Below are positions 47,490 through 59,419 of a stretch of 64,000 nt of DNA, one piece after another (within the stretch, counting starts at the first letter, position 1; each line of letters opens with the position of its first letter). The notes under the pieces are model-generated. The model worked only from the letters and a program-made list of their open reading frames with translations, searched no databases and was not told where the DNA came from. The translations under genes and the position numbers were made by a program. This stretch comes from Laetiporus sulphureus 93-53 (Eukaryota; Basidiomycota; Agaricomycetes; Polyporales; Laetiporaceae), in the NCBI RefSeq assembly GCF_001632365.1, contig NW_024468524.1, positions 214,468 through 278,467 on the forward strand. Direction: 5' to 3'.

Positions 47490-48235
47490 AGCCCTCATAA
47501 AAAAGAAGACATATGTGCACGGGGTAGCAAAAGCTTAAGTTGTAGGTGTAGAGGGCATTGTTCATGCTCAACGTGTAGATGAGATTGTTCTGCATGCAGG
47601 AGAGGCAGAGGGAGAAGTTGTCCACGTCGTTGTTCACTGCGAGCACAGCATAGTCCTCCGATTCATCCTGGAGTGGGTCTGGGATCAGTGTTCGGTGTGA
47701 TTAGAGGTATGCTAGAGGTGCTACTCACCACTCCGCAGTAGATCTCAGTGACCGTGGGGTAGCTCTCGGCGACAGTGATGGTGAATTGGATCTCTTTGCC
47801 CTCGTTGATGGCAAAGTCGTATGCTCCGAGGCCATTAGTTCTCACTGGAGTTGGGTTGGGGGTAGAGCCCACCATCTGTCAATGTAAAGTACGGCCACTG
47901 ATTTGAGCCCCATGACTCGTATGCCTGTGAAAAAGCATCGATGAGACATGCCCGCATTATGCAGAGTAAGCGGTACTACTCACCGAGATGACCCATTCAT
48001 TCGCCAGAGGCCTAGTACCTGGCAGGCCCCATGTGAGCACGAGCGGCACACTGATATCATTTGCGTTGGGCTGTGTGAGGTTGTATGCCACGAGCGTGAA
48101 CCTGTGTGACAGCAAGGCAGTGGAGCCATCGGGTAGGTCAACACAAGACGTGCTGGTGTTCTAGCAGGACTGCAGGGTGGAAAGGGCGAGCGAGGTGCCA
48201 GCAAGGAGGGCTGTGGTGAGGGACAATGCATATGC
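47490..48235 (-). pseudogene. Secreted small fungal protein, probably broken
   Basis: Leftward segments: a signal-peptide-like LTTALLAGTSLALSTLQS, then FTLVAYNLTQPNANDISVPL and TRPLANEWVIS, a GTGAGT donor (near 47985), AYESWGSNQWPYFTLT, a block YDFAINEGKEIQFTITVAES then YPTVTEIYCGVVSS, and a Cys-containing C-terminal part SEDYAVLAVNNDVDNFSLC ending near 47500. It appears to be an extracellular protein of unknown role. In the signal-peptide frame no ATG precedes it (ATA instead), and a stop follows the signal at about 48168. An ATG in another frame lies at 48231. Confidence 0.45.
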
Positions 48236-49724
48236 GAACGTTATGATTGTTAATTAGACATTAAACAGGGGGTATTGAGATCTGTGTTTAAGTGGAGAGG
48301 GTGACGTGGATAGAGTGTCGTGAGTGGCGGCTTCTGGAAGGACGGGGTGCGGGTATTTATGCGATGCGCAACTTGGGCAGGTCCAGATTGGCTGCCCTCA
48401 GCAAGGTACTAAAAGCGTTGCATTGTGATTGTGCATGCCCCCACGGTGTTGGGCCCTAGGTTGTGGTGGTGGGGGTTCAGCAAAGATGAGGCATCACAAT
48501 CAAAATCAGTCCATCGAGAGCCTGTTTCATTGTGCTTGGCAAAGACGATGGAGGCCTGATTGGCCTGCATGTGTACATGGTGGGGAGGCAGCCCAGCTGG
48601 TGCCCAGAGCAGGGAATGCAGCCCACACCCTGGATGGGCATGCTGTGTCGGCGCTGAAATGCTGCTCGTCATGGTCAGTTGTGTGCTATTGAGAGCTAGT
48701 GCTTGAGCTGCAGCAACATGAAATGAAAGATGCTCCATAAGTTGTGCAGCAAATGCTGCATGTGGCAGTTCCACAAGATGGCAGCTAGGATCACGGCGTG
48801 ATGTGTGTGAGAGATGGTAGTGGGTTGGTGGTGCTGAAACGCAGTTTCACATTATTAACTTTGACCACAACTTGGCCTTCATATCATAATCTTATTAGTC
48901 ATGATAGTGAGATGATAAGATATCTTGAAACAAGCTGGGGAACCTGCACAGCTCCAGGAATCCTCCTTTAACGAGGCACTGTCGAGGACTTGCAGAGGCA
49001 AAGACTGTGACCGGATCAGTGACTTCGATCGTTTATGATCTGCCTAATGTCGCACAATCACATGGCATGTCACGGAGCGCGCAACGCAGCCACTCATGTC
49101 AATGATCGCAGAAGTGATGGTATCCAGAGGAATAAAGTTGATGCCCTATTTGCGTACAACATCAGCTCTTAGCAACAAAATGCTGGGATACCGAGCTTCG
49201 TAGGAAACGCACCTTGTGGTCGTCGGGGAAGCATCTGAGCTTCGGCGCACTTTGCACCAATGAGGGGTACCACTCGTGCATGTTCCATGCACCATCCAGG
49301 CCCTGGCCCTCATGCACAACCAACGGGTCCAACACTATCTTCTTGCCAGCGGCATAAAGGATCTGTTCAATTCTGCATAGCCAGTGCCCAACGCCCAGTC
49401 AGGCAGGCTTGGCTCCTCAGCAATTGCAAATTGGGAGCATCTAATGTGGGAGGATGTTGCGTTTAGAACAGTAATGCAGTCCCAGATATTAGTATGTACT
49501 TTGGAAGACGCCTATAGAACTTGTGAACAATACCTGGGGAGGCTCAGGCAAAGGCGAAGAGAGGCGAAGTTGACAAAACTGCGTACTCTGGCTATACTCA
49601 ACTCGAATGATGACAGATTGATCACGAAATTGACACGCCACAGTAAACAAGAAAGAATACGGTCAATGAGCATGTAATTATGATGCTGGCGACCGTCAGA
49701 TACTACCGTTGTGGATGACGTGGG
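48236..49724. other. No clear gene; may include the rest of the reductase domain of the next gene
   Basis: The first 150 bases are the upstream region of the secreted-protein remnant. No other recognisable gene. Confidence 0.4.
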
Positions 49725-52622
49725 TCACAGTGCAGTGAAGCTATAATTTGGCAGAGTCAGTATATGCTGTGCATAAACACAAAGATAAATGCACACCTCA
49801 TTGTATGTTTCTTCCAGCAAACCCCAGTGAAGCTGTGCCAGCTCACCCTGAAGAAGTACAACCTTTGGTGTGTTGACGATGCTCACATCAAGGCTGCGGT
49901 CAGCCAAGGCAGCCTTCTACCTCTTGAAAAGAGGAATTTGGTTCCTTGCAGGCCTGTTGAATGCATAGATGATGGCGACCTCGAGATTGCAGCCATCTGT
50001 GACAGGAGATGGCAGCCCAGACTGCCAATGGTTCCGGTCATGAAGACAACATCTTCATGCGACCTCGTGCCAAGCGCAACCTCGTTTCGCTTGTGAGCCA
50101 GGAAGTCAGATGTATACTTGGCCATCATTGCATGCATGGCGTTAATATGTGACTGGAGAATCCACTTTCTTTCCGTCGACCGTGCCGAGTGCGAGGCTGG
50201 AGATGAACGACGCGAGAGTCGAGACGTTGGGTAGTCGTAGACGAAGTTGCTGACAATCTTGCGGGTGTCGATCTTTGCTGTCTCCTGCAAGCCGTGGAGG
50301 ACAGCATTGCAGATGTACATTGCCTGCAAGCTGACAGCATAGAGATCACGTCAAGAAGTGTTCTATAGAGAGATATAGGAAGGATCATACCTGTCGCATC
50401 CATGCTGGAACAAGTCATCATTACCGATTACTTTATGGGTCATGATCTTGCCCACAATAGCTCACATGAACCATGCAGCTGAGTCCAGATACCACTTCTC
50501 TGGAGGAGGGACATTCAATTGCACACTCTTCTTGACCAAATCATAGATGTCGTTGATCTCCTGGCCGTACTCCTTCAAGATGACTCCGCGGTGCATGGTG
50601 TCCTTGGCTGTGTATGAGAACAGCTTGGAAGGCTTTGACACCATGATCGTCTGCGAGCAGACATGAAGTTAACATTATCCTGAAGGAGAAAGCTGATTCC
50701 GCTCACCTCCTTGAACAATCTCGAATGCTGCAGTGCAAACTCAATTATCTTCTCGACAGTCTGCCTATGTCAAAGACACATCAGGGCAAATGTGAATGAT
50801 GACGTTGAAGTCCCAGATGTATTAAACCTTGTTCCTGAACTCGGTGAGCTTCTTCTCGTCTGACAGGTCAAACTGGTACTCCCGCTTGGGATCTACAAGA
50901 ATACCGGCCTGGAACCGTCCACGACCGAAGATGATCGATGTATGCACATAGGGGTCTTGGTTCATCATTGCCTCTGTGTATGTTCTGTGGCCATCAGCCT
51001 ATGAGAATGATCAGCACACATACCAAGCAGGCCCAGATTTGTCGGGAGGAAGAATATTAGTGACTGCTCAGTTGGCTGGATTTGGCTAAGATGAAACTGA
51101 CCTTCTCTCCTGTGCTGTGCATGATCTGGTCATCCATACAGCTGTGGATCTTCCAGAATCCTGGCTTCATCGGGTGGCTGATCACAAGATCAGATGTCAC
51201 ATAAGAGTGTATGCCATTGGCATCAGCGTTCAAAACGACCAGGTGAAGGGCATCCTTGGTCTGCAATCCAGGGTTTTCAGTCCTCACCAGTCAGAGTCAA
51301 ACATCACGGCACAAGATGCACCATGAGAATGAACTCGTACGAGCCATCATCCTGCAGGATCATGTGTGCCTTGGTGCAGTCCAGGAACTGGAAGTACTCC
51401 CAATCCATGCCAATTCGGTGAGCAAGATGACCATCAGCGGGCCGCCCTCAGTTCTAACAAGTTACTTTATTAGCACACGAGCCAGATAAAAGATGACAGA
51501 CTCTCACAATCTGTAGAGGTTGAAAATAGTGATGCCCTCCGATGCCAAAAAGTTGCCCACCTCTTTGCTGGGAGGTCCGCCACCACATATCTGGTCATTC
51601 AATTATCAGCGTGCACGAGCCAAAACACTTATAGGGTACTCACGAGGCCCTGACATGTCTTAAAATAGTCTACGTAGTCTGGGACGCTAGACCACATCTG
51701 TTAAGAAAACAGTTCATTTGTGTCACAGCCAATGTGCAGGTAAATCCTTACCTCGACCACTGCTGAAACAGCAGCGATGCTGTCACATTTAGTTGCCTTG
51801 ATAGCTTGAATCATCACATCTGGTGACAGCACAGTAGGAGGTGACTTAGGCTTGAAGAATGTGCATCTGTGATACCTGCCACAGGCTGTAGGGAATAGCA
51901 AGTTGTAGGGAATAGCAAGTTATATACCGGATGAGTGCAAAATCAATGCAGGAGCATTTGCACCCTTGAACTGATAGGAATGTCAACAATGGCCGTGGAC
52001 AACAGCAAGTAAAGCTCTTCGAATAGTGGCAGGGATGAGGTGTTCAGTGCAATTGACGAAGGGTATTCTGTCTTGAGAAGGTTCCTCACCTTATCGGCGA
52101 GTTCCTCCATGGACGGTTCCAGCCTGATGAATAGGTGTTTAACTCCCACCTGGCTGATCAGGTGGATGATGGCAGCTGGTGAATTACATGAGGAGATGAG
52201 AAAGGCAGCGTAGCCTGCACACATGATGCTGATCACCATCGTGAAGTATGGAATGCCATCTGAGGGCAGGTCACTTGAGCCGCTAGTTCCGAACATAAAA
52301 GTGCAAGGAATATCTTACCTAACATAGCAAGAATTGCCACGGCTGGAGTTTCATGTATCCCAGGCTGTGAGCCAAGGCAGCTCCTGACAAGCTTTGTGCC
52401 TGTATGAACACCGCACACCACTTCGTGTCAGGTGATGTTTCTAGTTTCACCATTATTGTCGGTGAATGTAAAGACGCGGGGGAACGGAGAGTTCTGCGCC
52501 TGCCAGTCAAAAAGCTCAGGGACAGTCAATGAGCCCTTTAGAGGGGGGAGCTTGAAGGTCGTGCTTGAGTGGCCATAAATCTGAGGGCAGGGAGGGAGTA
52601 CGGGATGTGTGAGGACAGTCAT
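49725..52622 (-). pseudogene. NRPS-like adenylate-forming reductase remnant (A-PCP-R)
   Basis: Leftward order: PQIYGHSSTTFKLPPLKGSL, TVPELFDWQAQNSP, ITMVISIM-type and GYAAFLISSCNSPAAIIHLI (adenylation domain start), NADANGIHSYVTSDLVISHP, DDQIMHSTGEK (end of the A domain), the PCP core FQHGCD-SLQAMY with its phosphopantetheine Ser reconstituted across a 60-nt intron (50390-50331), IVSNFVYDYPT, then the reductase start FMTGTIGSLGCHLL (NADP Rossmann). Such enzymes activate and reduce a carboxylic acid to an aldehyde. The A3-A7 region (about 51300-51940) is fragmentary, stops interrupt several exons, and the reductase is cut after about 60 residues beyond its Rossmann motif. Confidence 0.75.
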
Positions 52623-52887
52623 GGCTGTGGAGCCAAGGGTGAAGACGAGATAGGAAGGATGAGGTGAGGGAGAATATCTACGGCATTGGGACCACCTCGA
52701 GGGATTTATAATCCTCAAAGCCGGGTATCTTTCCTCCACTGAATCTATGTGGCGGATGTCATTCGAAGTCCTGTCACCGATGTAGCCATTGGGAGCTCCT
52801 CCGTGAGCTGCCAGCACTGACTCCGAAGTACCGCGGCAGCTGTGCGCATGAACCATCAGTCACGCCACACACTGCGGTCTGCATCCA

Positions 52888-53220
52888 TCAGGGCAGGCAC
52901 AATTCTATTGCTTCCTCCATAGTCATTCGGGTATATCTGTGCAAATGGATATGCACCTGGTCAAAGTCAGCGCCCTCAAAGCTGTATGTGCAGGGCATGT
53001 GCGTGCGGTCTGGCAGGGGCAGCCATGCAGTGGACTCGTCATCCAAGGGTGAGAGAGGGTCGGGCTCATTGTACGCAAGTGAGTGATAGCCAATGTGTCC
53101 TATCCTGGCCAAGGGGTAAAGAGCAACAGCGAGAGATCCAGTGGAGCAGAGGCCCGGGGTGAGGATGCCTGTGTGCTGCTGATGTGAACCTGCATGGACA
53201 TGACCCATAGTTCTGGGCAT
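52888..53220 (-). pseudogene. Unassigned 110-residue open frame
   Basis: The leftward open frame contains HSLAYNEPDPLSPLDDESTA and CTYSFEGADFDQVHIHLHRY, which look coding, but no family is recognised. It lies upstream of the reductase remnant in the same direction. Confidence 0.25.
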
Positions 53221-53239
53221 GAATCTCCATAGTCATCCC

Positions 53240-53960
53240 ATACAGGTGCATCAAGCATACAGCAGGGCGACATCGGGCATGCAGTGGTCAAGATCGGTGG
53301 AAGCATCCTGCATGGGATGAAGAGCCTGGGAAGCATGGCAGTCACCGCGGTGAAGGTGGACGTCACTGCTGCGACATCCTAAGCATGGCAGCTAAGGTGG
53401 GAGGTGCCCCCACTGGGCTCACGAGTATGTTCTTCTCCAGGAGCACTCCTACTGCTAGTGTGGTTGGTCATTCACAGTGGCCATCTGCGTCTGTGCAGCC
53501 TGGATCCTTTAGTTCACCTCCGGTGCAGTCTCCTAGTCATGACACCATGACTCATCCTTTCATCTGTGCCAGTTGGCCATCCCTTCCGTGATTGCAGGCA
53601 AGATGGCCATGTTCGACTTCAAGCCGCTGCTGTCTTCTTCTGCAAAAATTGACAAGATCGCCGACTTCATAGCTTCGAAGCACCAGCTGATACAGAGTCT
53701 CAGGTTCTCTGCAAACGGTGACAGGATTGATCCTCAACGACCTTTCCGGAGCACCTCACAGCAATCCCCTCATGTCAAGGCACTGTGGCATATCTACAAT
53801 TGCTGATGAGGGCACACTTCCACGATTGTCAGGGATATGGAACCCGCAGTGCTTTACTATTGAGGCCTGCAACCGCACCGTCCATGTCTTTGTAGTCAAT
53901 TCATACGGAAGACGTCCTGATGAGGCTAGTCATTTGTCCCAAAAAGTGATGAATTAGACA
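53240..53960 (+). pseudogene. BCAS3/Atg18-like WD protein fragment
   Basis: Plus-strand pieces: GHAVVKIGGSILHGMKSLGS, KIDKIADFIASKHQLIQSLR then FSANGD, GISTIADEG, and RTVHVFVVNSYGRRPDEASH. The last resembles the VHVF-x-NPYGG...SHL segment of BCAS3-type WD40 proteins, and the earlier pieces fit blades before it. A frame change at about 53725 separates the two halves. Only part of the propeller is present. Confidence 0.35.
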
Positions 53961-54241
53961 ACAATGGTACACCCAGTATCATGCGCTACAATGTACTACA
54001 CGCGATCTGACAACGCTATGCGTTCAGCCACCTCTTTTGACTGAGGTCCCATTCTCTAATCTGGGGACTAGATGCCATCTCCTCAATCATGCCATGCATC
54101 GCTTGCATTCCAGATCATATGTTCTTCCTCAGTGACATTACCGTCCTCTCTCCTTCCACCTCCTGCAGACTGGACAAACAACTTGACGTATCCAGTGCAG
54201 TACTGGAGCAGGGAAAGTGAGAACGGGATGATCTTCATGCC

Positions 54242-54404
54242 GGTGCATTAGAGTATGCTTCCATGCTTCTAGAACCATCCTGATGCTGTCCTTGATGTTC
54301 GCATGGGACAGTTGAATACTCTGAACGAGCTGAGAGACATGACCTTCAGCTTGATGCAGTCACCATGCATCAGGGCAGGTCAACAATATTCGGTTCACGT
54401 AAGT
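54242..54404 (+). repeat. 163-bp dispersed repeat, partner of 34646-34808
   Basis: Opposite in orientation to the 34.6-kb copy and about 92 percent identical. Both end in a GTAAGT splice donor. Here it lies just upstream of the ferroxidase remnant. Confidence 0.75.
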
Positions 54405-54579
54405 CGTTCCTGACGTCATGTTCGCCAGACATTAAGCACTCACTGATGATTTCCATTTGGTTGCAGGATCTATGGATGCACTCAGAGAATGGGACCGCTG
54501 TCCAAAACTTCACTGTGCATGCTGTGCCTGCACATGGTGTTGTCGCGCTGCTGTGAAATGATGACGGCCTATGCTTCAG

Positions 54580-55880
54580 CAATTTTATCAGACAGATGCT
54601 GAGGAGTACGAGATCGACCAGATTACTCTGGGCGTGGTGCAGCTACTCCATCCTCATCACCGCGCTTAATGACACGATGGCCAACTATGCCATCCGTGCT
54701 AACTTTGACACGAGCATGTTCGACACCGTGCCCGACACTCTCAATTCGAGTGAGCGACAGTCCACCTTCGCTTATAGGTGCCCTTCTCTCATACACTTGC
54801 ATGCACAGATGCGACCTCGTATATCATCTATAACACATTCTCATCTGCAAAGACTGTCGAGAACATGGTGGATGAGTATCTGTTGATGAATGACACACTG
54901 CTCATCCCTTACGACCCGATTGGCATCATCCCCGCAATGAAGACGATCCCGCTCTACTTTGAGTTCGACACGATAATGATGGCATGAACCACGCGATGGT
55001 CAATTTCATGACGTACAACTTGCCAAATGTGCCTTCAATCATGTCCATGCTAATACTGGCGAGAATGCGACCATCCAGGAGGTGGAAGGCCCAAACTGCT
55101 TCGTCATCGACCATCTTAACATTGTCGACATCGTCCTCATGAATGGTGACTCTAACATGCATCCCTTGTATGTACCTCACTCCCATCGCGTGCGTGTCCA
55201 CAAGCCTGACTAAATCATATGCACGCATACAGCCACTTGCACGGGCACACGATGCAGCTCGTAAATTTTGTGCCAGACTACACGAACCCACCACCCATCA
55301 ATGAGTCACAGTGAACCCGATGTGCCACGACACCATGCTCATCCCTGCCAGCGCTGCCTACACTTTTCACTTCATTGCCGACAACCCTGGCACCTGGTTC
55401 TTCCACTGTGCTTTTTATCCTGCATTTGTTACCACTGTGCAAGCATGCTGATCTTGAGCCTATCCAGGTCACATCGACTGGCATTTGAAAGTCAGATTTG
55501 CAGTGGAGATCATCGAGGCCCCACTTAGCACACAGTGGGTGTGCCATACTCGGGCAACACCGCAGGGCACGCATCCACAAAGGACCTCAGTGGGCTGATG
55601 ACTGACCCATTCATCCATATCAACAGCTGGCACCTGAGAGGTATTGGTGCCATGTTTGGGTAAGCAGTCACTTCTACCTGTAATGAAATGGTTGCTGATC
55701 ATTGGTGCATCCTTCCCCCTCATGCAGATGTGTTTTCACGGTGACACTCAGCATGGCCATGGTGGTGTGGTACTCGCTCGGCGGACACATCTCGAGGCAG
55801 AGATAGAATACGAGGAGTGCCTGCGCCTCGAGGCCAAGACTCATGTGGGCAGTTTTTTGGGCTCAAGAAGAAGGTGAAAA
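54580..55880 (+). pseudogene. Fet3-type multicopper ferroxidase remnant, C-terminal half
   Basis: Pieces in order: YEIDQITLGVVQ, YSILITALNDTMANYAIRAN, FDTSMFDTVPDTLNSS, VENMVDEYLLMNDTLLIPYD, MVNFMTYNLPNVPSIM, ILTLSTSSS-region with SHLHGHTMQLVNFVPDYTNP (copper ligands), PGTWFFHC. A 60-nt intron (55408-55467) joins precisely to give HCHIDWHL, the type-1/type-3 copper motif. Then come FAVEIIEAPLS, NTAGHASTKDLSGL, a second intron (GTAAGC...GCAG) and the membrane anchor VFTVTLSMAMVVWYSLGGH. Fet3 oxidises Fe(II) for uptake with Ftr1. Frameshifts near 54643 and 55510 and lack of the N-terminal half make it a pseudogene. Confidence 0.8.
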
Positions 55881-56270
55881 ATATGTGACACTGGGCTGAA
55901 GACTGAGATCAAGGAGGATGCTGTCATTCCACCAACATTGTGTTAGGTTATCGTTCATTTGTGACATTTAGATGTCTGTCCGTGCACTATAAATTGTAAT
56001 TTTTGCATCGATAAAGTGCATGATCTTGCTTTTTCGTCCGCAGATTGCGTATTTGAGCGATGCCATATCATAGAAGGTGGGCTTTGCATCGTACAACTTC
56101 ACCAGCTGGTGACTTCGGACTTCCTCATGAGCGTTTCATTTGCTCCTTTCATCAGCACATTAGATCTAAAACATCTCAGATGTACACCTTGTAACCCAGA
56201 TACCCCACAGCACGATGATAGCAGTGGTAGCAGGCCTCCCCTCCACCACTTGCTGGTTCTTCCGCTCCTC

Positions 56271-56980
56271 TCACCCCACTGCATGCCCAGCATCCACATC
56301 CATATTCACACCCCCCATGCCCTCATCAACGGCCACTGACCCCAGAGCACCCATGATGAGGCCGACCTTGTCCACCTGCCAACCTGCTACCTGTGCCTTC
56401 TCAACGAATGCTGGGAAGTCTGCATCCACAGCATGCAGCGCCATCTGCACTGCTGCAAGTGCAACATCAAACAAGCACCCTGCGCACCCCGTGAGCAAAC
56501 ATGCAGTTTCGTGTGCATGTGTCCATGCCTCGAGCGCATCGAGCGGTGTGTGGCCGGCCTTCATGCAGACGTGGATGTGCGAGAGTGCATGTGACTGTGG
56601 GCTTGGCCAAAGCAGGTAGGCCTCTGAGAAGACAAAGAGGATGCTCTCCAGGTGCACGGTGGAGAGGTGGAGTTGGGCTTGCTTGTTATCACTGAGGGGT
56701 CAGCGAATATGCACTCGTGGGAGATGACGACTTCTGAAGAAAGAACGGGAACATCCACCACATTCCTGCCTATATAATCATTCTATTGAGCATTGAGGCC
56801 TGAACGAATATTCAGAACGTACCTTGTCCCCTCAACTCTGCATGATGTGCAAGCTGCTGTAGCACTCACAGCATCATTTCGAGGCTCATTGCATGCAGAG
56901 ACCGCAACCAACTTTGTGGGCAGATTACGGTCAAAGTCTGCTTGGTTGCTAAAGTCTGAAGAGCACCAGTCCTTATACAC
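56271..56980 (-). pseudogene. Unassigned fragments
   Basis: Leftward 56980-56783 (LPTKLVAVSACNEPRNDAVS), 56761-56690 (DVPVLSSEVVISHECIFADP) and 56657-56271 (HLESILFVFSEAYLLWP, then an Ala-rich helical part with VDADFPAFVEKAQVAGWQVD) look like consecutive exons of one protein. No family is recognised. Confidence 0.3.
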
Positions 56981-56999
56981 CAGGCTGATAACTGTGTGA

Positions 57000-57345
57000 G
57001 GTTCAGCGGGTTGGAAAAGAAGTGTTTCAGCATTCAGTAGGGGTGAGAGATATATCGCCCTTGCCGTCCGTCATCACGGTCACATCTTCTTCACGTACCC
57101 ATAAATTTCTAGACAAATATCGATGTTGATGAAAGCCTCATAAGCCACTTCAGATGCATGGTGCACCAATAAGCAAGTCCTGGAAGTCTTGCGCATCCTT
57201 GTGGGGCCCCACAAGCTGTACATAATATGGGCTTTTTGGAGACTCCGGGGTGTCATATTTGATCCCAACGATGAGAGCCTTCTTCTTCGGTGGCTGATTG
57301 CTCTGCTGACAATGGAGGCAGCAAATGATCTTCATGTCTATCCCA
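57000..57345 (-). pseudogene. Metacaspase fragment (start of p20 domain)
   Basis: The leftward strand reads KKKALIVGIKYDTPES, VQLVGPHKDAQDFQDLLI, and later EEDVTVMTDGKGDISLTPTE, the beginning of the caspase-like fold of fungal metacaspases, Ca-dependent cysteine proteases cutting after Arg/Lys. The fragment ends before the catalytic His-Gly-His and Cys segments. A stop after GAPCI and a poorly conserved insertion interrupt it. The Pro/Gln-containing stretch at 57560-57440 (YLQTQACTAPPPYVNY) may be the remnant prodomain. Confidence 0.6.
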
Positions 57346-58393
57346 CTCAGCGACTAGCAGCAACGGCCAAGCACAATGGTGAAGGAGGGACAGTCGCTGC
57401 ACATATGGGCGTGCCTGAGCAGGATGAGTGGCTCTGAAGGTTCAGATAACTGGAGAACTTTAGGTGGGCTGGAAGCACTGCCGAGGAGCAAGCCATGGGC
57501 TTGATAATTAACATAAGGTGGTGGGGCTGTGCATGCCTGGGTCTGAAGATACGGGTTGACTAGCCTTGATGTGGGAAAAGCTGCCATTCCTGCCCCTTGC
57601 GATGCTCTCCACAGCGACTTCTGGCTAAAGAAATACAATACGTCTTCCGCTACCATTGATATTGTGCAGCAGCTGGATGTACCATTTACAATCTGACCTT
57701 CCATGCATCGTGACATATGATTCACACTTGCTAACATGAGGCCCGCCAAGGCATGCTAGCAGCATCATCACGGCAGGATGTATGTTTCACTAACAGTTAT
57801 GGACAAATGAAGTCTGCTCACCACCCATCAACTTTCCTCCTGCCTGCAATGTAGAAGATATTTGCATAGTGCTGAAGTATTTCAGTTACCAGTCAGAACG
57901 ACATGAGGTGGGCGATGAACGGTAAATTGCACATGACTGCAACGAGGTTCATGTTCAACCTATCCACATCTCACGTCACAATCTCAGGACTATCTCAGAA
58001 CCACCCATCTCTCTTTATCACACACCGCCCATAGAACATCACACACCACATCCACACAGGGTAATGTATGTGGTGACCAGAGAACTTGCAGACCCTAAGG
58101 TGTGACTACTGGCAAGTCTAAACTGCCGGTTTCAACTTCAAGGACCAAGTCGATGAGCCTGGTGAATACGGTCCCTTGACTCGACCCAATGCAGTAGGAG
58201 ATCGCTACTAATGCATATGCAGAAATGACAGTAGAACAAGAGCTCGGTGGCATTGGATGCATGATGGCGGCACCATTGTAATGTGTCGCAATGGCTTTCG
58301 ATGACCTTGGCGACACTGACATACAAACTCTCCCTACAATGCCCCGTGTATCCGCACAGACATCACATTGACCCTGCAGTAGCTGCAATTACA
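57346..58393. other. No clear gene apart from a possible metacaspase prodomain
   Basis: No further recognisable coding sequence. Confidence 0.4.
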
Positions 58394-59380
58394 ATGTCTC
58401 CCAACATGCCATAGCTCAAAGCTGCGCATGCCTCTGATGCCGCTTACACCCCGCCTTCGCCTCCAGTCGCGATCTTCATCGGGAGCACATCTGGCATCGG
58501 ACATGCCATGGCGGAGGCCCTCACCCACTATACCAGTGGCAATGTGCAAATCATTATCATCGGGCAGAACTACGCTGCAGCGCAGGCCATTATCGCATCC
58601 TTTCCGCCGCCCCCGACAGGTATACAACACGAGTTCATGCCCTGCAATGCAAACCTCATGAAGAACGTTGAATCGACAACTCAGAGCCTTCTTGCACACC
58701 TGCCCAAGATGAACTATCTTGTCCTCTCCGTGACAAATCTGCACTTCTTTGGGAGGAGTGAGATGAGCGAGGGCATAGATGACCTCGCCGTGCTGATGTA
58801 CTATGCTCGATGGAAGTTGATCCATGACTGGATGCCACTGCTGAGGAAGGCGAAAGATGCCAGCGAGGATGAGAAGGTTATGTCGGTCGGAGAGCCAGGG
58901 TTGGGAAATGGTATCGACCTGGATGACCTCAGGCCAAAGAAAAATCAAGGCATTCTGAACATGCGAGCCCAGCTCTCAATGTACAATGATCTCATAATCG
59001 AGGTGCGCCCGATCTGCATTCTCTTACTCACTCTGATCCAATCTTTCCAATAGGCCTTCACAGAGTGTGATCCCACTATGTTATTCATTCACATCTGGCC
59101 AGGAATTGTCGACACGCCAATATTGGGGCATTTCGCCTAGTTCCTCTTCTACTTCTTTTCTGTATCCGCTGAAGAATGTGCGGAGTATATGCTGTACACA
59201 CTCTTCATTATCGGCCCTGGTGCCCATCGCATGGACAATCACAGCAATGACATGGGGAAGGAGCGGCACATGAGCTGAATGAGCCTGTCCATGAAAGGGA
59301 GGACAGAGAATGCCATGTCAGTGCTCCTGGCAAGGTCATTCTCTTCTGAGAGCATGCAATCGTGCAGAGTGTGGTAAGTG
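58394..59380 (+). pseudogene. Short-chain dehydrogenase/reductase remnant
   Basis: ATG at 58394 is followed after five codons by TAG (58412-58414), probably a former CAG. The frame then runs without a break to a 52-nt intron (59002-59053). It shows FIGSTSGIGHAMAEAL (cofactor-binding G-x3-GIG-x-A), VQIIIIGQN, NYLVLSVTN (usually the NxxG region), a YYARWKLIHDWMPLLRKAKD helix with the catalytic Y region, and after the intron LFIHIWPGIVDTPIL, a stop (TAG about 59140), then SAEECAEYMLYTLF. It is a fungal SDR using NAD(P)H on an unknown substrate. Two stops, and loss of the usual NxxG and S-Y-K residues, indicate decay. Confidence 0.75.
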
Positions 59381-59419
59381 GTTCAACTAAAAGAGTAATG
59401 CATCTGTGCTCATTATTAC

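Noticed and set aside
58334..58948. 204-residue minus-strand frame
   Set aside because: Antisense of the short-chain dehydrogenase; no domain.
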